Of a stretch of 64,000 bases of DNA, positions 1-12,862 are shown one piece after another; position 1 is the first letter of the stretch; every line of letters starts with the position of its first letter. Below the pieces are notes generated by a model. It made no database searches, had not been told where the DNA came from, and saw only the letters and a list, made by a program, of their open reading frames with translations. A program made the position numbers and the translations under genes. This DNA comes from Myxocyprinus asiaticus (taxonomy: Eukaryota > Chordata > Actinopteri > Cypriniformes > Catostomidae). Where the stretch lies: positions 32,722,501-32,786,500 of the forward strand of contig NC_059385.1 in NCBI RefSeq assembly GCF_019703515.2, read 5' to 3'.

Positions 1-640
1 ACTGTAGGCTTTGGCCGTCAGGGACGACGTGAACCTATAGGCCTTGGATGGGGGCTTTGGGCGTCCGCGCCAGGTGGCAGCGCTCTGCGGGCATAGGTGC
101 ACCACGAGCGATTTTATCCACCGGGGGAATCGCCGAATACGTGGGTCACGCCCAGACACGAAAGACAGCAATCGTGACCATCCGAAGGTGAGAGCAAACG
201 ACCGCAACCAGGAATAACACACAAACGGAAAGGCATCTTTAAAAAGATGCGTCTTTAAAAAGACGTTCCGTGTGTGCCGCTCTTTTAGATAAATATACTC
301 TTTTTTCTGCATAAGCGCCCAGGGGCATTCTCTGCAGTGCACCAGTGCAGAGGAGGGAGAAGCCGCTGAAATGCGCCGTCAGATCCAGCAGAGGTGAATG
401 AACAGTCAGCTCAGTAAACATCGACTGTTCGGCTCCGAAGAGAAAATCTGAATGAGTGGTTGCATACCAGCTCCTTTTATACTCATATGTCCGGGGGAGT
501 GGTATGCAAATACCACTCGCCAATTTTCATTGGCCTTTTATCAAAGACCAGAGGTGTCTCGGGCTCCCAAGAGTGACCCCTAGTGTCACTACATCGACAC
601 AATGTCGAGAGTGACAGATAGGGAACTTTAAGTGTTCCAT
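1..640 (-). mobile_element. 5' end of a DIRS-type retrotransposon (copy A), truncated by the window edge
   Basis: The first 150 or so bases match the gag-side sequence of the DIRS copy further right (about 30391-30540) in the same orientation. The part at 470-640 is the inverse of 25960-26100, sharing the GTGACACTAGGGGTCAC motif and the stretch around CCACTCGCCAATTTTCATTG. DIRS elements carry inverted terminal repeats, so an opposite-facing match between a 5' end and a 3' end is expected. The element therefore reads right to left and continues left of base 1. No intact coding sequence is present in this part. Confidence 0.75.
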
Positions 641-3600
641 TTGGGACGATTCTACACTTTGAAATAGTGCATTGTATATTTTGTAAGTGCATAGTGTATA
701 GTGTGTTGTTTGGGACACAGGGTTCGATCCTGTGTCAAGACTCAAGACCAGGGAGTAATCGTGATCGCATAATCAGTGACGAGTGCGATTCGGACGTTGC
801 ATTTTCACCTATAACATTACATTTTTGCTTCACTAATTGTTATGGTTAGGCATAGGTTTGGGTTGGGTTGGGTGGTAGACTTTATAAAACAGGCATTTCT
901 CTTCACTGTATTATTGCCTGTACAGCTGAAAACAACTTGCTTCACATCTTTGTTTTGGTGCCCCTATGTGGACAGTACACCCAGAAAATGGAGCTCACAC
1001 ATGCCCAACACTTACCGCTTTGGCCACAGGGGGCAGTGTTATGAATTTTGGTAAGTATAGACTGATTTTAGCTAAAGAAAAATCAACCTACTCTTTCCGA
1101 TCACACTGTGAGATCAGTCTAGATATTTGAAGACCAAATTCAGTAAGTACCTTATTGATGACGCACACTATATACAGGTAGGCAGATGAGCCCAGAATCT
1201 GAACGCCACGTGCAAAGTTGCACTTTAAGCGTTTTCCTCGCATAGAAAACTGTTATGAAGTAAACGCTTTTCATGGCCTAATGTACTAAGATTTTGATCA
1301 GATTCTGGGCTTGTGGGTTTTGGATTGTGCATATAAGAATACATTATTTCTGTAACAGCTTTGACATTTTTTTTTTAAGTCTGTAGTTTTGACCACCCAG
1401 CAGCTGAGCAATTTGCATTTAAATACAATATGAATAAGACGCGATATAATGTGCTTACCTAAAATTTGCTGGTTCATGTTTTGGAGAAGAGTGTAACTGA
1501 ACTATGCCCAGACCAGCTTAAACACGCGCGCTCCGGTCAGGAACTGGACCATGGATCACTGATGCTGTTGCATGTGCTGAGTGTTGTCAAACTCACTGCT
1601 GAGTTTTGCGCAGAGAGCACTCGGATATTTGGAAGTTCAGATAAAAGTGATTGCCGTGTCTCATCAAATCACTAACTAAGATTTAATGAAGACATTACAT
1701 CATACCGGTAGACTCAGGATATAGGTGAGTGGTGGTACGCAAGAAAAACTGCCGGTACTCTGTAGACAAAATTAGAGAAGTGCAGGTACTGCGTACCGGT
1801 GAGTTTCCCGCCCACTTCAAGCACTGGATTAACTCATTAAAACTGCCATGTAATATTCACCTTAAAAACCTAATCTAATTATGACACCAATTCACTCGTT
1901 TTAGCGCCCCCCACTGGGCATTTCACTGGGAAACTGCAGCCAAACATGTAATAAGGAACGAAATTTCGTTTGCAAAAATGTTGCCACGGTCACAAAGTTC
2001 ATGAGACCAGGCTGGCCATGGACCATGGTTTGCGACTTGCTATTCAGTGACAGGTAGAATTAGGGGAAGGAGACACTAGTAATGTTTTCATCTAATTCGC
2101 GAAAAAATGGAATTTTGCAAAAACAATTAGCAAAAAAGCAGCGTTTCCATCTCATGTTTTCAAGAGAACAAAATCGTCACTTCTGATTAAATTGGCACAA
2201 AATGGATGTTGAAGCCACTGTTGATCTTTTATTAAATATAGTAATTTACTTATAATGTTTAGACCAAAGACAAATTCCTCTGCCGAACCTCATGTCTAGA
2301 CAACAGAAAATGTATCCACCTCAAATGAGCATAAATGTTTCAAAGCACATTTTGGAGATTTTCTTGTATCTTGGTTTTTCCACCCAGCATTGTTTTTATG
2401 GGTGACATCCCAAAATTTGCATAAAAATGCATGAAAACACAGCTACTGTCATTCTAGAAAACATTTGACTGGACAAAAATCTATGCCGTGCAGGATGAGT
2501 CAAATATTTTCAGTCCATTTTCCTGGAAGAGAAAGACTAAGTACATTTTAAAAGTTAATTTAGCTTAATTCATTGCTAAAAGTAGACTTTTGTTGACTTT
2601 TAGGAGTATACTAGCAAATAGATGGCTTCAAAGCTAACAGACTAAAAGCAAGATACCTGTAACTCCAATTTTAAATTTCATGGACTCTATAAATCGGTTA
2701 AGCTCAGAATTACTTTGGCACTGTAGTTTGTAATTTGTGGTAAACAAACTGAACATTAACTTAAGGTTAAGAATGGCATGTACTCAGTTCTGAAAGAAGC
2801 AAGCGAAATATATCGCTTCTCATCATACAGCTCAGCTTTTTCCATGATCCATCTCAGCTTTCGGAAATGTTCCAGAAAAAAATGGAATCTCTGAAATAAT
2901 TAGCAACTGTTTTCCTGAAACTATGCAAATATTTCCACAAAGTCCAAATAAAACAATTTAATACACTGGATTCTGTGTACTTTGTTTATTCAGAAAATTA
3001 GTGTGTACAGTCAGCTTTAAAAGCACATTTCACAGATAGCAATACAACTTAACTAAGTCTAAATATAACCTATTGTAGCACTATGGTTCTTAACTTGTTT
3101 TGCTTCATGACACGGTTTTTGTATTGGACATAAAGTGGTGACCCAACACAGTACCAAAACTGCTTATTGTTCTATAGTACACAAGAAGTCATTCTAAGTG
3201 TTAATATGACATAAGTTAAAAAGGAAAATGGACTAAATGGTTTCTAAATGTCTTTAAATTTCAATGGTTTAATGCTGTCAGCAGCCAATAAACTAATTGT
3301 GGTAAGTACAAACCATGTTTATCCTCACTGCAAGCAAACCCGTAAGTGTATTTTTATTACCTTTTGTACTGTAGTTTTGTTCATGTGTTATTTGAGGATA
3401 AGGGCATGTCATGCCATCGGTCCATGTTGGCATCTGCTACTGTAACTAGTTTCAAGTGCCAAAATATGTAGAGTTTTACAGCCTTTGACATAAACAAAAG
3501 AAATGGGAATCATTTTCTCTACCCTTTTGATAAGATTACTCATTTTGCTACACTAGGTATGCACGATTACATGGTTCATTGAGTTTTATTTTTTGCATTG

Positions 3601-5835
3601 TTTTTCAATCCGTGACTGTGATCAGAACAGACCTGAAACCCATTTTTGGGTTGCACCCCACCTGATGAAAAGCACTGGTCAAGCATCTTCAATTCAAATG
3701 AGGTTTATCTCAACAGTGAGTACATTTAAATGGGCAGTGTGGAGGTGAGGGCATGGTTGAGCGCCCGTCTGGGGAGAGAGAAAGCGGTAAGGACATCCAC
3801 CTGAGATGAATTGTTCCTAATTACTGTTTCTATGTGCACAGTGAGATTCGGGGGCGATAAAAAATGGCCCAGTCTGCAGAGAGAGATACAGGCCAGAGAC
3901 TACATGTCTGCTACCAGAGTGTTTCATATAGAGTGTTATGCTGAAATGCGGACCTGTCTTATCCTTTATGCTGCAAAGTAGAATTTTGGTTTTGATTGTG
4001 AAGCTGCAAAGTGTTTTTCTATTATTTTGTTAATAAATCTCTGACTCACATGGACTGTGAAAACCAGCTCCCACTTCCTCCTCTGATCCAAATACAAATC
4101 TTTGTTACAGGCAGTTATAATCAAATTAATACGGGTTTTTGCGTTGTCGAGCTACAGTCTTCAGCTCTCTTTCGAAGTATACATGACACTATATAATCGC
4201 TGCCTCGACTTCGCATAAGCATCAGCTATAAATCTGATTTATAGGGGAGGGACCCACTAACTATTTTATCTGTTTGTGCATAAAACAATAAGGCAAAAGT
4301 ACACCATATACTCTGAAAGATGACATAAAACCAATGCACCAAATGTAAGTAAAGTTTACTCACTCAAAACAGTTCATTTGTGAATTATACCCTTTTATCA
4401 CCACACCACATTGAAAAACAGACACCATATACAAAATGCAAATCAGCAGTATAAAATAAATGATATAGTCTTATCTGTATGATGATGATGAATGTCCTTT
4501 CCAAACAATGCATGAAAAATACAAAAGTGAAAGCGTTGTGGTTGTAATCCAAATGGTTTTCCCCATGCAAAATATATTCCTTAGTGCCGTGGTAAATCCA
4601 ATCAAAAAGTTCTTATATTCCTTGTTGCGGCTTGATCCACTTAAGAATCCACAAAAAGTGCAACATAAAGTTTGAAAGCCTCCAGAGTTCATGAATCACA
4701 CACCCCAAATGCTGCTCATAGTCCTCGCTATGATACAGGCGGTGAATAAACATTAAACTCAGGCCTGTGAGGTCCTTTTTAGATTGAGCATAAAGCCTGT
4801 GAAGTCCTTCTACAAGTAAAATCATATAAATCACATTTAGAAAATAAATGTACATTAATGAACCAGAAACATACAATAAACACAAGAAAAGAAAACAATG
4901 CTTACTTCAGATTGAGCATTAAACGCAAGGATTCCCAATCAGGACAGCAGTTCAGTGTTTGGAGCAATAAGCCGTGCTTACTTTCTCCATTGCAAACTGA
5001 GTTCTTCTACTACCTACACCTGTCTTATACCTTAGAGTACTGCTCTCTAGCACCTTTTCGGGGTGAGTAGTAGAATGAAGGTAGCAAAAAAAAAAACATG
5101 TAAACAGGTTTGTGACTGTTACAACTATACACAATCGTATAGGTGAAGAAAGGACATCAGCTGAGAAAGTGGCATAGACTTTTTCTGGTTGACTTTTTAG
5201 CAGTGTGTTCAAGTCAGCTACAGCGAGACCCACACAAAAACAACATGTACAACTTTACAGCTACGTGCATTTCTTTTCTTTTTTTATGCATTGATTGTGG
5301 TGCAGATCAGATGTACATTATTTGTTGTTCTTATGGTGATGTCCGAAGGCAGAAGATGATGCAGTTTGCTCCTGGATTGTTCTAACTATACAAGCTCTGC
5401 TTTGCTTCACTTTCATCCTTATAATCTCAGTGTAGAGCGTAATAACGTTTAGACTGAGGAGAGATGTTTTTAATAAACAGATGATTAAGAAAATATATGG
5501 TTGTCTATATTTTCCTAGCGATCTCTGGTATCTGTTGTCTGCATACTTAAACAGTTCTGCATCTGTACCTGTCATTTGCTTAAGGCTTCATATTCAGTAT
5601 AAATATAATGCTTTCTGTCTCATTCTTTGAATGAAATCCACATGATATCAGTAAAAGATGCTGAAAGCAAAATATATGCAGTGGTTGATGTGTAATTTGT
5701 AATGTTTACATCTTGCATTCATAGCACTAATGCTAGCATGCTTACCTGACCATAGTATGCATCTGTTACCCTGTTTTACTGTATTTTATGATAGAATGTG
5801 TAATAATAGTCCACGTAAAATCATGAAAACGTTTT
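641..5835. other. Non-coding interval with old repeats, no gene recognised
   Basis: No reading frame here resembles a known protein and I could not chain exons with matching splice sites. It holds a tRNA B-box-like GGTTCGATCC near 721, a palindromic element at 1189-1312, a stretch near 1700-1825 with CGGTAC motifs and the sequence CACTTCAAGCACTGG that resembles degraded fish DNA-transposon ends, and AT-rich sequence from 1900 to 5800. Ordinary intergenic or intronic sequence is the simplest reading. Confidence 0.5.
1189..1312. repeat. Palindromic MITE-like element
   Basis: The arms AGCCCAGAATCTGA (1189-1202) and TCAGATTCTGGGCT (1299-1312) are perfect 14-base inverted repeats. Inside them a second inverted pair (TAAGCGTTTT and AAACGCTTTT) makes the whole 124 bases foldable. 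There is no coding capacity. A short non-autonomous DNA transposon is likely. Confidence 0.6.
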
Positions 5836-6226
5836 TTATACTTTTTTGTTTTTTTATTGATTCGAACAAACAGGATTACACAAACAGAGCATACACACAC
5901 TGAATCAATTTATAAAATTGTATGTCCCTTCCCCTAAACATCCCCCTGCTACACACAACCAGTGGTCCAACACAAAATGAAAATAACCACATATATATAT
6001 ATATAATACATTTAAAAGGAAACACTTAAGAATAAATATATATAAAAAACAATCTAATTTAACAAATATATATCCAAACCAAAAAACATCTCACCACAGC
6101 CCGTCACCAAGCACCCCCCAAAAAGGCCAAAAACCTGCCCCATTTCTTATCATATGCAGCCAAATTGCCAAGCCGTCTATATGACATCTCTTCAAATGAC
6201 ACTACCTTGCCCAATTCGGTGACCAT

Positions 6227-8846
6227 TCATAAAAAGAGGGAGCGCCCGTCGACTTCCAACCCCTCAAAATTATCTGTCTCCTGATCATCACGCCGGTAAG
6301 GACCCACCTCTTTAAATATATAAAATATAATCCAATATAATCGATGCAAAATCTTAAATTGCATCAGACGGACCCTTGCATCTGTAGACTTTATGTTTTT
6401 TAGAATCCTATTCCACACTTCCTCCTCCAATACCAAGTTCAAATCTTTCTCCCACAATCTCTTGAGAGAAGTAGAAGTTCTGTCCCCCAGACTCTGAATT
6501 AACAGGGAGTAATACACTGATGCCTCATGACCTTTTCTAAAAGCAGAAATCACCTCTCCCAGAGTATCTGCTGCTTTAGGGGGGGTGTATGCTACTCCCA
6601 AAAATAGTACAGAGCAAGTGGCGTAACTGAAGATACTTAAAAAGCTGAGATCTGGGGATCCCAAAATATTGAACCAAATTTTCAAAGGATCTCATCACAC
6701 CACTCTCATAAAGATCACCGAGTGTATTAACCCCCCTCGCAATCCACTCTGACCAACAAAAAGGGGACTTATTAATGCATAGTTTGGGGTTTAGCCATAG
6801 GCTCGAGGCAACATTTAGATAATTATCTGAATTAAACACTCTGGACACTTTTGTCCATACTGAGTGCAAATGTGAAATAATAGGGTGTGATTTAACTTCT
6901 CTAGTTAGTTTGATGGAAAGGCTTTGCAATGGCAAAATAGAGGCAAGCAGTCCTTGTTCAATGCAGAACCAGGGAGGGGCTCTCTCAGGTGGAAGTGTCC
7001 AATGAGCCAAATGTCTGAGACTGAATAAATAATAATAAAGCAAAATCTTGGGTAAGCCTAGCCCACCTTTGTCAATCAGCCTATGTAACTTACTGAAGTG
7101 TAATCTGGGACGTTTATCATTCCAAATGAAGGACTTCGCTATGTTATCAAATTGCTTGAAATAAGAGAGGGGGACATCTATCGGGAGAGATTGTAGCAGG
7201 TAGATACATTTTGGAATACAGTTCATTTTAATAACATTAACCTTCCCAATCATCGATAAAGGTAATGAAACCCACCTGCCCACATCGCTCGAAAATCTTT
7301 TTATTAAAGGGTCAAAATTAACACTAACTAAATCAGACAAATTTGCTTGGAATAAAATTCCCAAATACTTAATGCCCTGTTTGGGCCATTGGAAGGCACC
7401 CGGCTGGAAAGCCGTAACTGGACAGTGTGCTGTCAGAGTACTGCATGAAGCAGAAGCTTATGCGCCACACCTCCTGCCACCACCCCTGGAAAATCATCCT
7501 CCCCCCTTATCGCGGCTGATAACGGTTCCAGGGCAAGACAGAACAATAAAGGGGAAAGAGGGCAGCCCTGCCGAGTGCCCCTATCCAGAGTAAAATAATC
7601 TGAAATTAATCCTTTTGTTTGTACCGCTGCTACAGGGTGTCTATAAAGTAACTTAATCCAACCAATAAATGTACTCCCGAACCCATACATTTCCAAAATC
7701 TTAAAAAGATAATCCCATTCTACCATATCAAACGCCTTTTTTGGCGTCAAGTGAAATGGCAGCGACCGGAGATTGATCATTCGCTACTGACCACATGATA
7801 TTGATGAGACGCCTGATGTTATCAGAAGAGCTAAGGCCCTGAATAAATCCAACCTGATCTATATGTATAAGAGATGTCATAACCTTACTTAATCGGTTAG
7901 CCAAAATTTTTGACAATATTTTTACATCTAGTTGGATCAGGGAGATTGGACGGTAACTTTTACATTCACTTGGATCTTTGTCATTTTTAAGAATCAGACT
8001 GATCTGGGCTTGTGTCATGGTTGGAGGAAGCTTTCCATTCTTTAATGATTCAGTATAAACTTCTAACAAAAGTGGAGCCAATTCTGTAGCATAGGATCTA
8101 AAAAATTCTGCGGCAAAACCATCTGTCCCCGGAGCCTTGCCAGTAGGTAGGGACTTAATTACCTCGTCAAGCTCCTCCAAGGTTATCTCAGAATCAAGAG
8201 AGTTTTTTTGCTCAATCGTCAGTTTAGGAAGATCTAATGGTTCCACAAAGTTTCTAATATCTTCATCAGTAGATAAAGATGTGGAACTATAAAGATCAAG
8301 ATAGAACTCTTTAAAGGCATTATTAATATCAATGGCTGAGGTAAACATTTCACCACCAGCAGATTTCACTGAAGGAATGATAGAAAGAGACTCTCTCTGC
8401 TTTATATATCTAGCCAAAAGCTTCCCTGCTTTGTCAACTGACTCAAAGTATGACTGTCTTGCCCTGAATAACCAAAACTCCACTTTCCGCAACAAAATAG
8501 TATTATATCTATATTTCAATCGGGTTAATTCTCTGAGGCCATCAGCTGAAATACGGCACTTCAGCTCTGCCTCTGCACTTTTAATATTCTCTTCCAAATC
8601 CACGAGTTCTCGTGCTTTGGATTTTTTGATGAATGAGGCATACTGTATGATCCGACCCCTAAGAACTGCCTTAAGTGCCTCCCAAGCCACGCCCACAGAG
8701 GATACTGAGGACCAGTTGGTCTCCATATAAACATTGATTTCAGTCTTTAACATTTGTTGGAAATCAGGATTTTGCAAAAGGGACACATTAAGGTGCCAAC
8801 TATATGATTTCTTTTTCTCTGTATATGGCAACACATCTAAACTCAC
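6227..8846 (-). pseudogene. L1 ORF2, reverse transcriptase and C-terminal region (copy A)
   Basis: ORF2 would copy the element's RNA into the target by target-primed reverse transcription. The frame from 8846 shows typical LINE palm sequence: a GKAPGTDGF motif, then CKSYRPISL, then a LDAKKG/AFD region where the frame shifts near 7735. The following frame has GTRQGCPLSPLLF (7780-7433). At about 7445-7450 the frame breaks off after AHKLLLHAV. Comparison with copy B shows that about 110 bases are missing here, which removes the YADD catalytic box. The thumb and C-terminal segments continue at 7364-6576 and 6685-6227 in shifted frames. The gene has several frameshifts and a deleted active site. 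Confidence 0.85.
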
Positions 8847-8863
8847 CAGGGCATGATCTGAGA

Positions 8864-9648
8864 CTAAGATATTTCCAATTGAGCAATCAACAACAGATGA
8901 AATGAGGGATTTGGATATATAAAAAAAAAATCTATTCTAGAATAAATCTTATGGACTGATGAAAAACATTTATAGTCCCTACCAGATGGGTTCAAAAGTC
9001 TCCAAATAAGACCAAGATTTTTACACATCCTGTGAAGCATCAGTGTTGCTCTAGGGGGTTTACACACTTTTGCTTCACTGTGATCAAGGACTGAGTCCAT
9101 CAAAAGATTAGTCTCCTCCCGATATTATATCATGAGGGGTGCCAGCGGCTTGCATCATCTATAAAAAAGCCCTGATCATCAGCGTTAGGTGCGTAAATAT
9201 TAGCCAAAATCAAACTTTGCCCTTGAATTTCAGCTAAAACAATAATGACTCTCCCTAATTTATCATTAGTTTGTTTAAGACATTTGAATTGTAGATGTTT
9301 ATTAATCAATATAATGACTCCCTTGCTGTTACTTGAGCCAGCACTAAAAAAAACATGTCCACCCCATATCTTCTCAAATTTTTCAGCTTCCTGCGGGGAG
9401 CGATGTGTTTCTTGAAGAAACACAATATCATATTTCTTACGTTTAAGAAAAGTAATAACCTTCCTTCTTTTTATGGGGTGCCCCAACCCATTTACATTCC
9501 ATGTGGAGAGAGATAGTACACTCATGTTAACATTTGACATTTTGATATAGTAGAAAATAAAATTGTGTGTCAAAAACAAAATTATACAGACCACATTCCC
9601 CATTAGTGAAACAATTAAACCCCGAACGTCCCCCTTTGAACAAAACAA
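8864..9648 (-). pseudogene. L1 ORF2 endonuclease domain (copy A)
   Basis: This is the N-terminal apurinic-like endonuclease of ORF2, which nicks the genomic target. The motifs are STWNVNGL near the start, FLQETH, and NIYAPN, which are the standard blocks of LINE endonucleases. The natural start is probably the methionine just before SVLSLSTWNV, near 9526. The frame breaks at about 9130 and the remainder (9103-8864) is in another frame. Copy B has lost this domain, so this is the only endonuclease of the family in the window. Confidence 0.8.
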
Positions 9649-10186
9649 ACGTGCGCATTAACCCCGCGCACGAAAGCGCCAACCGGCGACAATCCCTCTA
9701 AACTCAAAATGTCCATGAATGCCCACGAGCCCCCACGACAACTTTGCCATCAGATTGCTCAATTTTGCCTCACAAATTTGTGAGGCAAAATTACATAACA
9801 GAAAATATTTGTAAAATAAACCCCAGCCAATAGGAAGAATGAACACAAAGAACGTGTAGATTAATTCACAGAACTGTCTCAAAGGTGTGATCTTCCACAA
9901 AACAAATTCCAGCTGATATAAAACCATTAAGATTCCTCGGACAGACAAACAAATGTACAGTGAGCCAACTGTTATGAGTTCAGCGGATGACATAATCATT
10001 CCAATGTCCCGTAAAAATACTCAACAAAACAAACTCCAGCCAGCAGGAGGAATAAGCACGAAGAACGAACAGATTAATCCACAGCTGTTTCAAAGGAGTG
10101 TTATTCAATAGAACAAGCTCCAGCCACTAGGCGGAACCAATACAAAAAGAAACAAAACCGGCATCCCGGTTCCCCGGATGGTCAAG

Positions 10187-10595
10187 TCAATTCACTTGGA
10201 GGCCGCATAAAATATACAATCCGTCAACTTTATAAAAGACATCCTTTGTGTGAGCATGTAGATATTTTGTGGTCATCCATCTGGCCAGAATCGATCGAGG
10301 CCTATCTCCCTCAGCAAATCTGTGAGCTGGAACTCTGTGAGCTCGCTCAATTTCCAGCTTGTGGCCTGTTATGTCGAGCAGACTCGGGAAAAGCTCGTCT
10401 AGGAATTTCACCATATCTCTGCTCTCCTCATGCTCAGGAATTCCAACAATTCTAACTTTATTCCTGCGGCTTCTATTCTCAAGAACTTCAAGCTTTTCAA
10501 GGAGATGTTCCAAATCAACTTTGGTCACAGGCGAATTAGCAGTTAATTCCCTCTCTGAAGATTCCAGACAATCGATTCATCTCTCACTCTTGTAA
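10187..10595 (-). pseudogene. L1 ORF1, nucleic-acid-binding protein (copy A, internally deleted)
   Basis: ORF1 proteins coat the LINE RNA and act as chaperones. The segment 10528-10187 contains LENRSRRNKVRIVGIPE, the recognised start of the L1 ORF1 RNA-recognition-like domain, then FLDELFPSLLDI and IERAHRVP. After the words RPRSILAR the frame jumps directly to sequence that in copy B lies about 430 bases further on (31680), so the C-terminal half is deleted. The coiled-coil N-terminus is only partly readable upstream of 10528. Confidence 0.8.
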
Positions 10596-10980
10596 CTAAC
10601 TCAGAGAATTTTATTTCCATCACCGTAATCGATCAGCATATTACAGCGAGATCCTCCAAGTCAGCAAGAACCTTCGTCAACATCACCGACATGTTTGACA
10701 ACTGACGCTGGATCACCTCTCCCGCCACGCCATACAAATCGAGTCCCTGGTCTGTAGGCCTGTCAGGGCTTTCATCCTGAACACGTAAGTGTCTTTTAAA
10801 GTCTCCAGAGCCCGAGGATTTTTACTTCTTTGCCATGTTTTGCCTCAAAGAGCAAATGTGTAACTGGGTGTATCAAATTTCAGCAGATTATAACATGAAA
10901 ATAATAAAAAAATTTAGCAAAGTGCTCAGAGCTCCTCGCTCACACGTCTGCTTCTTGCATGGCGTCACGTGACCTCATCT

Positions 10981-11650
10981 GAAGAACTCATCTTTACCCT
11001 TGTAAAAGTGTCTAAAGGTTGTTGTTTTTTTTCTCCTTCATTCACAGTAAGAACTGCTCTATTGGGATGGTGCTGCCTCTCTTTTATACTTGTTTTATTA
11101 AAGAAAGACATGTATTGCTAATGCAAATATAGGTGTTGAGTGATATGTTACTACAACAGGAGGATTAGACAATGGACAAAAGAATAATTAGAGGCACATC
11201 AATGTGTCACAGGTGTGAATGGTTTACAGACTGCTGATCCATCCAAACATTTACATTTCTAGCATTTGTCATGTGTCCCTGCTTTACAAACTAGATAAAA
11301 TCAGCCTCCAAAGGGCACTTTAAAGGGAGAACAATCATAGTAGCCACAATAATCATGCTGTCGGATTGCTTCAAACTGAATTTCCAATAAAAATGATTTA
11401 AAAGCGAGTTCTGAATTAACTTTATTTTGGAGCCCCACACCTTTCAGCCATCCAAAGCTCTCACAGTGGATGGTAAAGTCTTTGAGGGAATGGCATAGGG
11501 ACAATTACTTCAGAATAAAATGCATCGTTGTTGTTGTAGCTCATCTTCTCTGCTTTGTGTTGCGTTCGACTTGCTGGTTAAATACATATTGCGTGGAACC
11601 TGTTCTTCCGGAGTATACGCAGAACGTTGCTATTCCTAGCCGCACCCATA
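10981..11650. other. Spacer between L1 copy A and the CACTA-like element
   Basis: AT-rich sequence with no recognisable protein, RNA gene or repeat boundary. It ends where the TGGGTT/AACCCA-rich terminus of the next element begins. Confidence 0.4.
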
Positions 11651-12208
11651 CACCTAATTTGGGTTGTTTTGCAACCCATGGCTTGGTCAAATATGGGCAA
11701 ACCCAACCGTGGGTTATTTTGACCTAGCATGTTGGGTTGTACAACCAACCCAACTCTATGGGTTGATTGTCTAACCCATCTTATGGGTAGTGATAATTTT
11801 TGGCTGGGTTGCAACAACCCAATGTGTAGGTAAAAGGGTTTGAAAGGACCATATTAGTATTTTCTGCAGTTTTTGTGAATTTATAACTCAGGGGTACTTT
11901 GCATTACTGCAGAAAGTATTTCATAGTTTTATATTTTACTACCTTACATTATTGTAACTATATACAGACAAAAAATAGAAAGCATACTTCATAGAGAAAG
12001 CATATTTTCATTCTCAATTAACAATAAAACAGCATATAAACAACTCAATTCATCCAATTTCTGTTCACAAATCTTCAAAACATTTCATAAATAGCTTTGC
12101 TTCAACAGTACATAAACGATACAACAATAAGGTTAACAAGAGTGGCAAAAGAACACAGTGGAACAAGTATAAAAATGCATTATCAGCCAACAAATGTTGT
12201 GGTACTGC

Positions 12209-12511
12209 TTAGCATGACAAATAACCACACAGCAGTCTTATTGAAGGGGATACTGTTCCTGGGAGTTTGTAGACAATGGTCTGCAGAAACTCCCACACTG
12301 GTGCGCACTGCTTTGGGAAATTAATGTCCAAAACATAAAAAAAATGTTTAAAGCATATGTCCACAGCACCAAGTAGAGTGTTTTGCTGTAGTGCCTGTCT
12401 GCCAACAACAACAAAGGCTTGATGGCACTGACTGTTGTCTCCGAGGCCAAGGACAAAGGGGAAGGGTTTAGCAATCTCAGCCTCCCAAGTTTTCAACCAT
12501 GTTGGTCCCAA
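12209..12511 (-). pseudogene. SAM gene exon 10, C-terminal block
   Basis: It begins LGPTWLKTWEAEIAKPFPFV, continues with QAFVVVGRQAL and VDICFKHFFYVLDINFPKQC, and ends after WEFLQTIVYKLPG and LLCGYLSC at a stop. This is the signature C-terminus of the family. The expected acceptor position reads AACCGG; an AG would need one substitution. The preceding intron is enlarged by an LTR and a Tc1 relic. Confidence 0.75.
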
Positions 12512-12689
12512 CCGGTTAAAAACAGAATAAAAACTCAGAATGCATGAGAACATACAACACACTATACATGATTGATGCAGCATTATTATACAAAAATCAA
12601 TCATCAGCTGACTCAAATTACCTTCTACTTTAATTTGCATAAACATAGTCTTTTTTTCCATCACCTTGTCCATCATTCCATATACCCTG

Positions 12690-12824
12690 TCTCTTCATGC
12701 CATTAACTCCCTCTGTCATTTCAGATCCTGCCACTCCCCCCTGCCCTGCAGTAACCCCAGTTTTCCTGCTCCCTGCATCACCTACCTGCACACCTGTCCC
12801 TCATTTCCTAATCACCACCCTACA

Positions 12825-12862
<38 letters not shown>

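Larger units (their letters stand above)
5836..10980 (-). mobile_element. L1-type LINE, copy A (decayed)
   Basis: The element is read right to left: 5' UTR at about 10600-10980, ORF1 (10528-10187), an inter-ORF spacer, the ORF2 endonuclease (9648-8864), the reverse transcriptase (8846-6227), and an A-rich 3' end at about 5836. Copy B at 30.8-35.6 kb is the same family on the opposite strand and aligns along most of its length. Copy A lacks the C-terminal half of ORF1 and about 110 bases around the polymerase active site, so it cannot be active. The exact outer ends were judged by eye. Confidence 0.85.

Noticed and set aside
715..740. A tRNA or active SINE at GGTTCGATCC
   Set aside because: Only a B-box-like word is present, without an A box or tail.
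4385..5575. Overlapping minus-strand frames as exons of a host gene
   Set aside because: No conserved motifs, no matching splice phases, and many frames overlap on both strands.
7372..8730. Plus-strand frames inside L1 copy A (for example 8332-8730)
   Set aside because: They are antisense to ORF2; the same antisense frame appears in copy B (33087-32689) simply because the element is shared.
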